Shown here: one piece after another, positions 14,570-27,599 of the stretch | Position numbering within the stretch: the stretch's first letter is position 1 | Layout: each line of letters opens with the position of its first letter | From: Otis tarda | Lineage: Eukaryota; Chordata; Aves; Otidiformes; Otididae | Direction of reading: 5' to 3' | Length of the DNA: 64,000 nucleotides | Assembly (NCBI GenBank): GCA_026413225.1 | Contig: CM048557.1 | Span: forward strand, 46,817,371-46,881,370 | The notes under the pieces: generated by a model | Databases searched by the model: none | What the model saw: only the letters and a program-made list of their open reading frames with translations | What the model was told of the DNA's origin: nothing | Position numbers and translations under genes: made by a program

Positions 14570-14760
14570 AAGAAGATCTGGGGGCAAGGGAAAAAGCATG
14601 GGAGGAAGAGGAGGAAGAAACAGATAATAAATAAACTGTAAATGGAGCAGATGGATCAGAGCAGAGACATGAAAAGTAGGGAAAATATGGGCAGGAGAAG
14701 AAAGGAGAGGTTTCTATTCAGAGGAGAGATTGACAAGAAGGAAGCAGGAAAGGAAGTGGC
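14570..14760. repeat. Purine-rich tract
   Basis: About 190 bp are strongly biased to A and G, including GGGAGGAAGAGGAGGAAGAA and GGCAGGAGAAGAAAGGAGAGG-like runs, broken by a few pyrimidines. Confidence 0.6.
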
Positions 14761-15676
14761 TGGCTTAGCATAGAACTTTCCTCTCTGGATCAGTGCAGAG
14801 AGCTCTGGGCTCCAGGGTTTGTATGACTGTTCATTGGGGGATGCATGGAACCTCTTCGCTAGCATGGTGCCAGTGATGCTGTTGGCAATGTCAGTTGTGG
14901 ATTTAATTTGTCATGCAGTTGTCTTTCTTGAATGACTTTTCTGGATCTCTGTACATTTTTTCTGAGAGTAGGCTGCAAATGATACAAACTCCAGAATCCC
15001 ATCCAGATCTCTTTGTAAGTGTTTCTACCTTGACTTCTCTTCAGTTCCTGCACCTTGTTCTCTGTGGTGTGGACCACTGTACAGCTGTGCCTCTTGCATT
15101 CACTGGCCTGCCAGGTGTGCTGGTGTTTCAGTATCCCATCAAGGCACAGTCAGCACCAGTAAGTGGCTTATGAGCTTTATATCTTCAGCGGGGCTTTACT
15201 ACCTTTTCAGCATCTTTTTTTCTAATGTGGTGACCTCATTATTTCCCTTTCTTGATATGAATTCAATTCAGGCAGAGCTGCCCACATCTGCCAGGCTACG
15301 TGTATTTCCACATCTACCTCAGATCCTCACTCCTGCTTCCCTGTCCCATTACTCTGGTGCAATGCTGTGCTTCAATAAAACTTCACCACACTTACATCAA
15401 TGTAATGATGACCAAAGCCTGAGGAAGGGGTGTAGCTGGGCAGAACCTGGCTGGGACCGGGCTTTGCCCTCTGGACGTTTTCATTGTACTGTGCCTCTGT
15501 CCACCCTGGTGATAGGCTGCTGGATTGTGTGATGCTGCTACTGTCATTCCTGCTCTTTGTCCCAGGCCTAGAAACACTTTTCTCTCATCCCTTTCTGACG
15601 AGACACATAAAAGCATTCCACATAGTACTCACAGGAGTATGCTTCTCTTGCTCTGTTTTAGGAGCTGGAGTAGAAG

Positions 15677-15786
15677 GTAGCATGTGCTCACATACACGCA
15701 GTGCTATGCTGCCAGGTATGTATCCTGTAGTCAGTGTAGCATGTGCTCACATACACGCAGTGCTATGCTGCCAGGTATGTATCCTG
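15677..15786. repeat. Exact 51-bp direct duplication, 59-bp period
   Basis: Bases 15677-15727 recur without a mismatch at 15736-15786, separated by 8 bp (15728-15735). Each copy begins GTAGCATGTGCTCACATACA and ends GGTATGTATCCTG. The perfect identity in an intron points to a recent event. Confidence 0.95.
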
Positions 15787-16499
15787 CAACGCAGCCCTCC
15801 ACTCCCCCTGCACACCCTGCCTCTGCACACACACACAAACACCTGTCCTGACCCTGTTCTTCCTTTGTCTCTCTGTGGATGGAGGATTTTGCCTACCATT
15901 CCTCACACAAGCTGCGCAGACAAATGTACTACCCCATACCTCCTCCTTAACTCTCTGTGCAAGACCTAGCACAGCTTTGCTTGCTGGTCACGTGCTTGTA
16001 GGCCACCTCTTCCAAACATACACTCCCAGACATCCCGTCACCACTCTCCATATAGTCACATAAACCTGCCCATAAACATTTCTCCTCCCCACTTCTCTCA
16101 TACTCATATACTTCTCAAAGCCCCCAGGCTTTAAAAGCTGAATGGGAGGCATTTGAGATGAGGCACAGGTGATGTGTGTTCCCAAAGGCCCCTATATATC
16201 CTCAGGCTCTGGCAGCTGGTTATTTCTCACAGGACTGCTGCTGTTGTGCAGGCTTACTGCTGACAGGGCCCTTGGGGCATCTCTGCCGTCCTTGGCAGAG
16301 CCTCCCTCTGCCTGGCTGTGACTAAAGTGGAGCCCGTTTGTTGTGGTCCATTGACCCTTTCCTACTCAGGTTTCAGCCAGTACATGGCAGGTGTGTGTTT
16401 ATGCCTGGAGTCAAAATGGTTTTGGAAATTCATTTGCTTCTGGGTAATTTCTTAAATCTTACCTTCTTGTTTAATGTGCCAGGTGGCCCCATCTCTGTG

Positions 16500-16723
16500 G
16501 CATTTTGGAGGAGGTTTCATCCTCATATAAGAAAGAAATTTTTTTTTACATTGAGAACTATCAATCATGGCAACAACCTCCCCAGGGATGTGGTAAAGTC
16601 CCCATCACTGGAGGTTTTGAAGATGTGATAATCTCATCTAGGCTCCCTTTTCTATGAAAAGCTGGACCAGATGATATTTTGAGGTCCTTTTCAACCTGGG
16701 CTGTTCTGTGATTTGGTGATTCT
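16500..16723 (+). repeat. CR1 LINE fragment (3' end)
   Basis: The stretch contains the CR1 3' segment in sense orientation: AGAAAGAAATTTTTTTTTAC, then CCCCAGGGATGTGGT, CATCACTGGAGGTTTTGAAG, CTGGACCAGATGATATTTTG and a degraded end TTCTGTGATTTGGTGATTCT. It is 5' truncated, as most CR1 copies are. The left border is approximate. Confidence 0.8.
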
Positions 16724-17210
16724 TTCCAAATGTGCTGTCTTTGTAGCAGGATGCTGGCATCTGTAGGGGTCATATGTCATTTGGGAATATGTCTGCAGGA
16801 ATTCGATTGGGGGGTTTGGCATATGTTAAGTTCCCCCACATCTTACTGTGTGTAAGTAGTGCCCTGCTTTGGGGGGGACAGGGGAAGAATAGTTGGATTG
16901 TTGTCACCTGTCATTTGTGTACTTGATGTTTAGTGCTAGATTCAGACCTGGCCTGGGAATGAGTTCTGGAGGGAGGTCAGTGTTGATGACAAGGCCAAGG
17001 CTGCAGGCATGCTCGACAGAAAGTTGGTGACATTCTCCGTTGTGATGAGAAAGGAGACAGGAGGGATGATTTGAGTGAGAAGATTAGGAACTGTGCTTTA
17101 GCTTTGTTGAATGTGAACAGAGATGACTCTCTGAAAGGATATGTCTGAGAGACAGGCTGAAATTGTAAATTTGGCTAGAAGCAGGCTGATCTAGGTCCAA
17201 CCTGATTGAA

Positions 17211-17334
17211 GGCCAGGTTGGACGGGGCTCTGAGCAACCTCATCTAGTTGAAGGTGTCCCAGCTTCTCACAGAGGGGTTGGACTAGATCACCTTTAAAGG
17301 TCCCTTCCAACCCAAACTATTCTATGATTCTGTG
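17211..17334 (+). repeat. CR1 LINE 3' end
   Basis: This is a short 5'-truncated copy in sense orientation. It contains GGGGTTGGACTAGATCACCT and GGTCCCTTCCAACCCAAACT and ends in the CR1 tail TTCTATGATTCTGTGA. No convincing target-site duplication was found. Confidence 0.92.
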
Positions 17335-20300
17335 ACCTAGAATACAGAGGTAGAACTACGAGTCACCAGAAGGGAGGTGGGAATTTTATATGAGCTATTA
17401 TCCAGATGCGGTGGTGGGAGTAGGGGCTGTGAGCAGAGCTTTGTGGAACATCTTTAGAAAGCTGGGAAAGGGATAAGGAAGCCGCTCAGACACTCTGACA
17501 GAGCTGTTAGAAGAGCAGAAGGCTGAGGAAACTGCTCCCTTCCTTAGGAGCTCTAGGGATGTTCCTGCTATGTTAGCACTTTCAGTTCAATTGACTGGAT
17601 GCTGAAGAGCTGTGGAGCACACAGTAAGCCTCAAAGATCTTGGCAGAAAGGGGCCACTACTGCTTCTCCTGAATCACTGAATAGGAGTCTCTTTGGGCCA
17701 ATTGGGATGCAGAAGTCTTCTGCCCTGCTCTCACTGCACACTGGTATAACGAGTGACAGCCTCCTTTATTAGCAGGGGGAGAAAGAGGGAGTGCTTTCAG
17801 TGGTTGGGAGTGGAGTTGTGTGCTCTTTAGAGACTGTGATTCCCATCTGTCTGAACAATTGACAAGCATGACTCCATCCTCACAGACAGGAGAGATGCAG
17901 GTGAAGTAATATTTCTCCAAAAAGACAGAGAGAAAAGAGTGGATTTAAAGAGCATTGTTCAAGTGGGAGACAGCTCAAGAGGAAAGAACAAATTAAGATA
18001 AAGGAAAGCATTTTTGCAAAGGGAGGGTGGGAAACATGGGGCAAGTTCGAGCATCTGCCCCATAGCCTACACTATTGGAGGGAATAAGTTGTTCACAAGT
18101 CACTACTTTCTTTTTCAGCATGATAGAATGGAAGGAAGTGAACAGGAATATATATATTTATATACACGCCTCAGCTTTATTCTACTTTGATCTGAGCATT
18201 TTGCATAGACTGTGAGATGCTTATATCATACAAAATAGAGTGCACAGTGACACTATTCAGTGTGCACTTTGAGAGATTATAATTTTCCACCTTCTTTCTC
18301 CACACAAGTATAGTTGCTGGTGGACATTGGCTTGAGTCTCTGGATCAGGAAACACTGGCTGCTGTTGCAGGGCAGTCACAGACACACTGGGTTGTGGAAG
18401 TGGTTTAGGATAGTGGGAAGGTGACTAGCTGAAGGTGACAAGATGTTTATTCTGAGGTAGAAAGAAGTGGGATGCTGAAGATGCCAGTTCATTGTACTGA
18501 TTAACTACATCTGGAAACAGGAAATGAGCATTTTCCCAATGGCCATGTCAGGGTTAAAGGGACTGGTACTTTGTTATCACTCAGGGAGATCCTGAGGAAA
18601 TAATTGATTTCAGCAGTGCAAGATTCTTCCACCTTCTCTGTAGGGAAGTGAACTGCACTTGCTGCTTAAAATTATGATGCAGCTTCTAACTACCAAAGCA
18701 AAATCTTTCCTTTGGTAATCGACATTTTGGAAAGAAAGAACTTCTTGGAATTTAATTCTCAGCGTTACAGGATTGCAGGCGTGGAGGAAAGCTGTTTGCA
18801 TTATCTGAAGCTGAGTACTTTGACCAGGAGTAATGCTCACACTGGTGGTTGGGTTAGAGACTTGTTGTGAGACATCCCGGCTTTGCTGTTACCTCTCTCT
18901 GGTTTGCTGTATGTGCTTGTGCTACCACAGATGTTGTGCTAGCCCTGCAGGTAATGTCTGGGCTCTGCTTTCCTACTACCCAGCTTGATATCTGCCATAT
19001 GTCAGAAATCTAATGTGCAGTCTCTCTGCTTTCAGAGTGCTTTGTGAAACCACTGGACAAAGAGCCGCTGAATGAAGCTGAGCATGGAAGAGGCTGTGGT
19101 GATGCTAATTGAAAACCCGTAGAACTCCAACTGTTGAAAGCATCGATTCTCAGGGTGCTGAGCTAGTCTGTTAATCTTAGCGTCCTGTGTCTCTGGAAGG
19201 TGGTAGGGCATAGTAGGACACCAGTAGCTTGATTGATGAAAAACATTTATCTCCTTGTGCCAGTTGGGAGGGTGTTCCTGAGCCAGTTAGGTTCCAGTCT
19301 GGCTGTGACAGTCCTTGCTTTTATTGGACTGAATATTGTTTGTTTGTGGGAGCCGTGGATAAGTGGCTCACCTTTCAAATGGGAGATGGGAGATGAGGTC
19401 CACCTCACAGGTAGGATCTCAAGAGATGTGCATCAGCTCTGTCTGCTCCTTGCTGTTACTGCCTGTTGTAGCTGTCACCACTGAGATTGGTTTCGATCCA
19501 GGATGAGTGATATTCTCAGACATTTCTGCCTTGTCGTAGGGATCTGACTTTACTTAGGAAAATAAATGAAACTACCATGTGTGTGTCTGAGCACAGACTA
19601 TTAAGCAGGAGTCATCAGGGATGGAATAAAAGATGCTTTTCCTCGAAGTATGGCTCTGTAACAATTAAAGATATAATAGCAAGTAGACTGATACTGTTGC
19701 TGTACAGCTCAGTGGGTGGACGTGTCGAAAGCAAGGGTAGCTTCATGTTGGCTTTCCCACTGTTTTTCTAGCCAGAAGAGACTACAGAAAGAGGATGGTA
19801 GGTGAGCAGAACAGGGAATAGCCAGATTTGTAGGTATCAGGCAGTGAATGCGTGAGCCAACTTTGGTCTCCAGATGATGGGATCAAGGACTCTTCCTTTA
19901 GCAGAGTTCATCTTCTGTAACGTTCATGGCTTTGTGACTGGGAAATGCTGTTGGTAGGATCCCAGAGAAGATTCTCAGTGGTACAGCTGGTAGTGGACTG
20001 CAGAGTACCAAAGTGGTATCCGGTAGAAATAACAGGAAAAGATGAACTTCGTACCCCAGGTAGCTCACCGCCCTTTTCCAGAAGAAAGGCTGGTAGTTGA
20101 TGGACAGCACTGGTTTTGTGCTGTTGCGGCGCAATGTTAGCGGTGACTAACCAAGTTAGCAGTGATCGGCACGCCAGGAGCAAGTGTGTACCACTGGCAG
20201 ATGAAGTTACACCTCTGTGACTGTGTGTATAATAACTGCTATATATGTATTACACAGATAGGTTTTTAAAAATATATTAAAGTTACAAATCTGGTCCTGA

Positions 20301-22789
20301 GAAATTAGATAAGGTTTATAGCTGACTGAACAGCCCTAATTCTGTTCATCCATGCATGAGCTCTGTGACATGGTGTGGGCCAGCATCACATGGTTTATCA
20401 GGGAGAGCCAATGTTACAGCTCAGCTTTACCAAATTCTAGGCAGGCACCTTCACACACATCTCCCCTTGAAATGGACCACATTGCAGGCCCAGATGCAGG
20501 GCTTTTGTGTAATAAGCCATATGTAATTGTTTCAGGGCATCAGGACACACAGATCCTTTTTACCTGTATTAATTTGGATGCAGTGTGTACCACTGTATGT
20601 GTGCACATTTACGTGTATATGTAATATGAACACCAGGGAATCAAGTCCGCAGAAAACCACTATTCTGTATATATCTACAATATTATTAAAAATATTGAAT
20701 TAATAAATATATGTTCATGACAGATACATTTAGGAACCATCAGTTAGGCTTGGCATTCATTAGGTGGGGAGAAGTCCAATCAGATTTCACTGACTCAACA
20801 AAGCTGCCTATAAATTGTGGGCTGTTTGTTCTGACGTTTGATGAATTATTCTTCATAATCCACTGTCTGCTGCGATAAATCTAATCTTTCAGTTTTTGCT
20901 GTCTTAATAATTCTTGGAGCAGCACTGTGACATTTTGTTTTCGTAGAGGGGATAGAAAGGCTGGGACAAAGGAAAAAACCCTCATTTGCTGTCTGGGAAG
21001 TAGGTTGCTCTACTCCAGGGTAACATTTTCTCAGCGCCTAGAACTCTGATCTTGAGAACTTGCAGGGATCAGTGGGTCCTTGGTGCTGTGGACAGTTACG
21101 TGTATGTTCTTGAAAAGATGACTGGCCTGTGATGAGGTTCACATCTCTTAAACCTAGTCCAGGAAAGGCATTCCAACTTTTGAGAGCAGTGGGGTCCTAG
21201 TGCCAATAAAGTGAATTCCAAAAGTTCTGGGAGCCACGAGGCTTAGAAATGCTGTATCAGACATAGAACTGAGTAACTCTTCAGCTATTCTGCCACATGA
21301 AATAGAGGAGATGCTGTACTAGACATTGTTAAGAAGGCAGCTGCAGCCCCCAAAACTTCCCTGGGAAACCTGCTCCTTTCCCAGAGTGGTACTGTGTTCA
21401 TCTGTTCTCCAGCAAGCTGATGAGTCACCGTTATCACAGTGCCCCACACTGTCTCGGCTGGGAGACTGCAGACAGTGTGATCCCTGTGTAAATCTCAGGA
21501 AGCTCCTGCAGCCTGAGCTCACCTTAGCAAATTGCCATCCATGGAGCCATGATTAAAAGGAGACTGTTCAGTGCTGTCTCTACCAGGAGTGGAGGAAACG
21601 GAGTTTGAATGGAGTCACCTCGTGAAGAGAATTCCAGCTTGGAGAATCACAGCACAAGGAGATGTGCAAAATTTACCTATCTTAATCACTTTCTTGCTGT
21701 CAGCTTCTGCTGTGAACCAACTGTATGACTCCCTTTGTCTTGAATGGATTTATACCAGCTTCCCCATGTGCATCTTCCTGTGCTGCTGCATGGCGTCAGA
21801 ATGCTAGGAGACTGCAAGCTGCTCCTGGCCATCACAACACACCACTGTTATTAATAGAGCTCTGTTGTATCATGGCCTGTGATGAGTATCCTGGAGGCAA
21901 GAAGTTCAAGTTAATCCTGTGTTGCCTCGTCAGCCCCTTCTGAAATAGCAGGACATCTCATAGATTGCTATCTCCAAATACAAAATGCAAGACTCGGGAG
22001 CAATTACAGTGTGCTGTGATCAGAAGACGAGATCTGCTGTGAAATTGTGGTTGAGGTTTTGAATATTTCAGTTTGCATTGCTTTTTGGTGATAAGAGAAT
22101 AGCATCATCTCTGTTGGGCCCCTTTCTGTGAATTATTTTCAGCAGCTGTGATTGGTGAAGCTGTGGAGCACAGTGAAGTATCTGGAGATGGCCTCTGTCG
22201 AAGGTGGTCTCAGCTCCTGCTGCATGTTCCCCAGATGTGGTGGACTCTGGCAGAGTCCCCTGACGTGGGCATGTTTACCGTCAGTTCTGGCGTATTTACT
22301 GTACTTTTGGTAACAGAAGCAACTTTATTGTCTCAAAGTTGCGTGACAGACATTTCATGAAGATGCACTGTTAGCAGAGCTCAGGGTTTGCACTGGAGAC
22401 AGGGCCACTTCCAACTGTGGTTCCCCCACGCTCTTTGCACTCTCAGAAACTTACAGGGTCTCTCAGTAACTTTCTAGGCTGTCAAACAGCAAATAACTGC
22501 CAGGCTAGCAGCAGATGAAGCAATTCTTCTATTGTCCGTCCTGCTGTCTTCAAGACTGGTCAGTCTGGTGGGAAGAGCTTCTGAAGAACATAAGGATGAC
22601 TGTACAGATCAGATCAAAAGCTGAAGCCCACGACTCTGCCTTCAGCTGTAGCCAGTGTTGGCTAAGAGACAAAGGCTATAAAAGCATGGCAGGCATATAC
22701 TTAAGCTTTATCTGGTATGATCTTCCTGCTTTACTGATCTGAAGGTTAGAGATTTCCTGGGCTGGATACTGTATCCTGGTGTTTAATAA

Positions 22790-23090
22790 CTTGTGATGGA
22801 TTTTTTTTCATTGACTTGTCTACCCACCTGGACTTCTGGTATTCATAACATCCTGTGGCGATGAGTTCCACAGCTTAATTGGTGTAGGAAAAAAATTCTT
22901 CTTTTTGCTTGCTTTAATCCTGCCATCTGGTAATCTTGTGTGATAATGGACAATTCCTGCTCCCAACTTCTTCTATGGAGTGAACGATCATTTCCAGTCC
23001 CGTTCTCCATGATAGAATTGATTTTTATAGAGCTCTGTGACATTCCCTCCCCATTGTCTCTCTTTCCAAGTTGAAGAGTCCTTTGAAATC
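22790..23090 (-). repeat. Old CR1 LINE fragment, reverse orientation
   Basis: Antisense landmarks of an old CR1 subfamily are visible in order: CATCCTGTGGCGATGAGTTC, CACAGCTTAATTGG, a run with TTCTTCTTTTTGCTTGCTTT, ATTTTTATAGAGCTCTGTGA and TCCAAGTTGAAGAGTCC. Divergence is substantial. Borders are approximate. Confidence 0.75.
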
Positions 23091-23692
23091 CTAGGAAATA
23101 TTCGAAGGCAGTTTTGAAATGTCCTGGTGAAGGACTCTCTTCCCTGTGCATTTGACAGTCTCCTTACTGACACCACCTGTACTGGACTGGTTCAGCTCTG
23201 GCAGAGTTGAGGAAAGGTTCTTTGTAAGTGGTTGCAGAAAACTAAATTTTTCAAAACTGTCCTGGAAACCTCCTGATTAGGACTTGTAATGCAAAATATT
23301 CTTACTTAGACAGGGCTGGGCTGCTGAGACACCTTCTCTTAGTGATCCTGCATCCCACTGCACCCTAAGTTTGTCCTGAACAGACTGCTGACACATGGCT
23401 GCTGTTCATCTGCTGTGGTCACTATGGCAGAGCAGAGTCGCCACATCCTACTTGAGATGAGGTTCCATTGAGCTGGACCGGGAAGGGGCTCAGGGTCTTG
23501 GGCTCCTGCTCCAGGGTACCTTGTTAGCAGCCTTTCTGGAGAGGAAAGGGAATATAACTCTCTGTGGAGTGGGCAGGTTGAAACCAGGCGGTAATATTTG
23601 GTCATTTACTGCAGCACGTGGATATAAAAAGGTTGGGATTAAGAGGCAGTATATTTCAAAAGAAATTAGCTAGCAAGACATGCACATTTAAT

Positions 23693-23800
23693 GTTTGTGG
23701 TTTGAAGATTAAGACATCAGGCTGGAACTTGGGATATCTGGGTTAAATCCCAGCTCTGTCAAAGGCTTCTCAGAACGTGCTGGGCAGGTCATGTATGGTA
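23693..23800 (+). repeat. MIR-like tRNA-derived SINE fragment
   Basis: The segment GTGGTTTGAAGATTAAGACA followed by TGGGTTAAATCCCAGCTCTG resembles the tRNA-derived head and the following core of MIR-type SINEs (expected pattern: guided by 'gggttcaaatcccagctctg'). A related tail may continue to about 23900. The family assignment is by eye. Confidence 0.55.
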
Positions 23801-26071
23801 ATACTTTCAGAAAGGACTCAGGATTTTGGAGCTTAAATCCAATTGACTTTTAGTAACTTCCTAAGTGTTTAAGGACAAGATTCACAAAAAGTACTGAGGT
23901 GTTCTAATGCTCAGCATTGCGGCAGCAGCTGGTGTGTGCACAGACCTTGGGCAGAGCGGTATCTGCTTTGGGATGGCACTTCAGCATGTGAGGAGGCCTG
24001 TAGGTGACAACTGGGGACTCCTGGAAAGCGTGAGTTTGCGCAGGGCCTGTGGTGGCTGTGCGCCTCATACAATGGCACTGTGGGCTTAGTGATGGTCTCT
24101 AGGTGCAACCTCAGCACAGATACATACTAATAAGTGTCTCAGTAGATCCTGTAAGAGCTTTTGTATCAGCTCCCTGAGGTGTGAATACTAATACCAACAA
24201 TCATGAAAAGATTTTGCATATTTAAAAAAAAACGAGCTTCATTCTTTAGAATTAAACAGTCAGGGCTGTGTTTCTAGCCCGTGAAGTACAATGACACATT
24301 CAGTTGCTGGTTGAGCCCATCCCCGATGGGGAGCTGGCTGTGCAGAAGGCTGGTGAGGGAGAGCACTGCGTGCAGGGACACCGCTCACCTGTCCAACTGT
24401 AAACCTGCAGCTGGCTGTCCTGCTTCTTTGAAAGAGCAGCCCTAAATTTCCTTTTCTCTCTCTTAAACCTTTATTAAACCTGTCTGGAAACTGTGCTCGT
24501 TTCATCTCCTGCCAGAATTACAGATGGTAACAGGCAGTTTGAGAAGGCCCTTTGAGACCAGCTGTGGCCTGAAAGAAGCTTGAGAGTTCCTTAAGTACTG
24601 TGTCAGTTGGGCTCCTCGGCTGTCCCAGACCTTTGCTTGCTAATTATCCATCCTGGAAATGATGGTTAGAGTTTTTGTTAAGGGTGCTTATCAGCTGGGT
24701 GCTTGTGAGCAGTAAAAGCCTGCAGCCTGCTGCAAGAACTCCCTGCCTGCGTGAAATGGGTACAGCCGCCTTCCCTTGGGAAGGACCCCGCAGCGTGGGA
24801 GCCTGGCTTGCCGCTTCTCTGCTTCCATGTCATACGGCCTCTCGCTCGCTTTTGCCTGTCTGGGACACGCAGCCTCCATCAGAGGCGCTAGCTGCCTCCA
24901 GCGAGCTGCGAAAGGACAATTTCATAATGAATGAGGGTGATTTGCTAAGTGGGGGCTCCTGGAGCCCAGCCGTAATTGTGCTGCTGCTTTATCTCAGCCT
25001 CACACCTGCTCATGTAATGGCCTGGCTGTGATCTGCTCCCTCTCCCATGTGCATGCTCTACCCTTCTGCTCCTGGAGGAGCCATCAATTCTCTGGCCCTG
25101 TTGCAGTCCCTTGCCTTGCTGCCCTCGCCGGCAGCCCGTGGCTGCGCACAAATTCCCCCTTGAATTGCAGCAGGGCTGCTGGGCTGGCTCTAAGGAATGT
25201 GACTGCTAAGCTGGCTTTCGTGTCCTAAATACCAAATTTTTAAATGAAATCCTTCTGCCCAAAAGAACTCTGAGAGACAGCTTTCTTCAAATGATTCTAA
25301 GTTTCCTTAGAAAACTTAGTCACACAAGGATACTGTAAATATTATTCCTGCCAGAGGGAGTATGTGCAGCTTTCCCCCTCCCCCCCACCGCATGCATTCA
25401 ATACTGGTTAAAATGGTTGGATTGACAGTGTAGGCAATTAAAAACTTTTGAAATCCAGAGCAGGTGGAATTTTATCCAATTTATGTGTGGTCTTACTATA
25501 AATGTCCCTTACTGAATTCAGACCAGTGAACTCCCAATTCTGTGCTTTAAACTTTGGAACGTGTTACCACCCTTATGACAGTTAGACCAGTACTCTTGGC
25601 TGCTACTCTGTAAAGGGTGCATCCCTTTAATATGGGGACGTAGGGTAGTGAGAGAGGTGAAGAAAGCCCCAGCTTGACCTCATGTGGCGAGTTATCTGCA
25701 TTTTTTCCTTCCTTATGGGATCTCACAGCCCAGCATGCTCCTGGCCACCTTAAGTCTCTTCCCCTTAGCAGGTCCTCTCTTCAGCTGATAAGACAAACTT
25801 CACACAAATGTAAAAGTCCCTGTGTCTTGAACACATGTCCTCTGAACCATCTGTCGTCCTGTAGGTGCTTCTTTCTTTCTGAAATGAGAATCTCAGAATC
25901 AAGAAGTGAGAAAGAAAAGAAAGGGCAGGAGGAAAAGAGAGAAAAACCTTTTTTTCCCTTAAGACATGGGTGTCAATAGTTTTGAATTATGGACCTGGTA
26001 TAATTAAAAAACACATAACTAGTTGTTTTTAAATGCAGTTGTTTTACTTAATTGATTTTGCTGCCAGGACC

Positions 26072-26098
26072 AAATAAAATAAAATAAATAAATAAAAT
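26072..26098. repeat. (AAATA)n/(AAAT)n microsatellite
   Basis: This 27-bp run is made only of AAATA and AAAT units. Confidence 0.9.
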
Positions 26099-27599
26099 GC
26101 ACCTTGCTAGTGAATTACTGGAGGCAGCTGAGTCTCTGTTGGAATCTAATTGCTGCAAGTGCTCCGGTTTGTTGCTAGCAATAGTTTTCTGTGGAAGGGG
26201 CTGGGAGAGAAGAGGTAGGGTGGTGTGGGAGGGGGCTCGTTCTCTTGCAGCTGCAGGAGGGAACAGGCTGCTCCTTGTATAGTATTTCTTCCTTGTCAGC
26301 AAAAAGAATATTCATTTAAGGCTTTGAATGAAGACTTTGCTTAGAAGGTCTTTATTCATATTTAATTACTAGCTTGCTGCAGCTCCCGTCTTTAATTACC
26401 TTTTAAAAAGCAGGTTATAAAAATGCACTGACATTCTTTCTTTTTTGTTACTGCATAAATTACAGGCTTCTCAACTGCTCCCTCGAAATCAGTCCAGCCC
26501 GTGGGAAGGGTGGGACAGGTTCCCTTTGCTGACTTCTGGATACCTCGGAGCTTGTCTGCACCTTGCTCTGCAGAGCAGGACAGAAACCCTTGACTAACAT
26601 TATGTGAACGAGCTCTGTGCCTGAAGCCATGCAACCATATTGAGCTAATTAATTGTGCGGAGGGGCCTAGCTAGTCAGCCAGGCTGACATCACGCCACCG
26701 TGGTAATCATGTTTCCAGGGCCCGACCTGCCCAGTGCTGAGCTGAGGGTCTCTAGCAGGGTGCTGTGTTATGCAGGGCAGATGGGCCTTGCCTGTCTCCC
26801 ATTGCCTCAGCCATGCCTGTATAGGTTTTTGCTTCCTGGACATCCCCCTGGTGAATCTGCTTCTTCATCTGCAAATTTCCTTGTAGCCTAGTCCTGAGTT
26901 TCATACCCAGAGCTGCTAATACTTTCCTTTCCTGCCTGCATTTCCTTTGCTGTCCTTACCTGGTGCTTTTTCGGAGCTGAGGACACTAGTTACTTTTATT
27001 GGAAGTGTGAGAAAGTCTATCACATGAAATGTGCTTTCACACCAAGTATTCAGAGGTACAAGTTGCAATTTTTGTCCCCTTGCCCTGAATCCAGCCCTTA
27101 CCACTGCTCCTGATCACGTGCTGGCTTTCACCACGTAAGCTAGCTGACGCTGCTGTCCTGCATGGGAATATGCATTGTCAGGTTTCAGGGGGTGATGGTG
27201 GATGATACTAAATATCTGCAGAAGTATTACATGCAAAGGGACAGCTGTTGGCTTCTGCATTCAAAACCAGCCAAGGATGCTGACCATAATCCCTCCAGCC
27301 CATTTTCAGGACAGCCTGGAGAGGGGTTGCTCATATGCTACTTGACCTCTCCACGATTAAATGCACTGCTGGGGTGCTGACACATGTTTCCATAAGCAGA
27401 GTATTTCCAGGGCACTTCCATGCTTGGCAGGCTTCACTGGGAGGCCAAGCAGTGACAAGACTCAGACAGGGGACAGAGGAAAGATGAAAGGACTGAGCCT
27501 GCCCAGCTTCGGAACGCGCTGTCTCTGGCCTGTGCATAGACTTTCCTTAGGATAGTTTCTGTCACCCCAAGCTGATGCCTCTTTCTCTTCTCCCGGCAG

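Larger units (their letters stand above)
3973..27599 (+). other. ADCK1: Large ADCK1 intron (23.6 kb)
   Basis: This intron separates the KxGQ exon from the Ala-rich loop exon, and the protein joins across it without a gap. It contains purine-rich tracts (5470-5582, 14570-14760), an AT-rich stretch (10690-10840), an exact local duplication (15677-15786), CR1 fragments (16500-16723, 17211-17334, 22790-23090), a MIR-like SINE (23693-23800) and an A/T microsatellite (26072-26098). Blocks near 9040-9240, 20780-20960 and 26290-26420 are non-repetitive, rich in TAAT-type motifs and could be conserved regulatory DNA. Elsewhere I see nothing. Confidence 0.75.

Noticed and set aside
15484-15969. 161-codon frame within the large intron
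   Set aside because: It crosses the 51-bp duplication, is rich in cysteine and histidine from CA/TG-rich DNA, and resembles no family.
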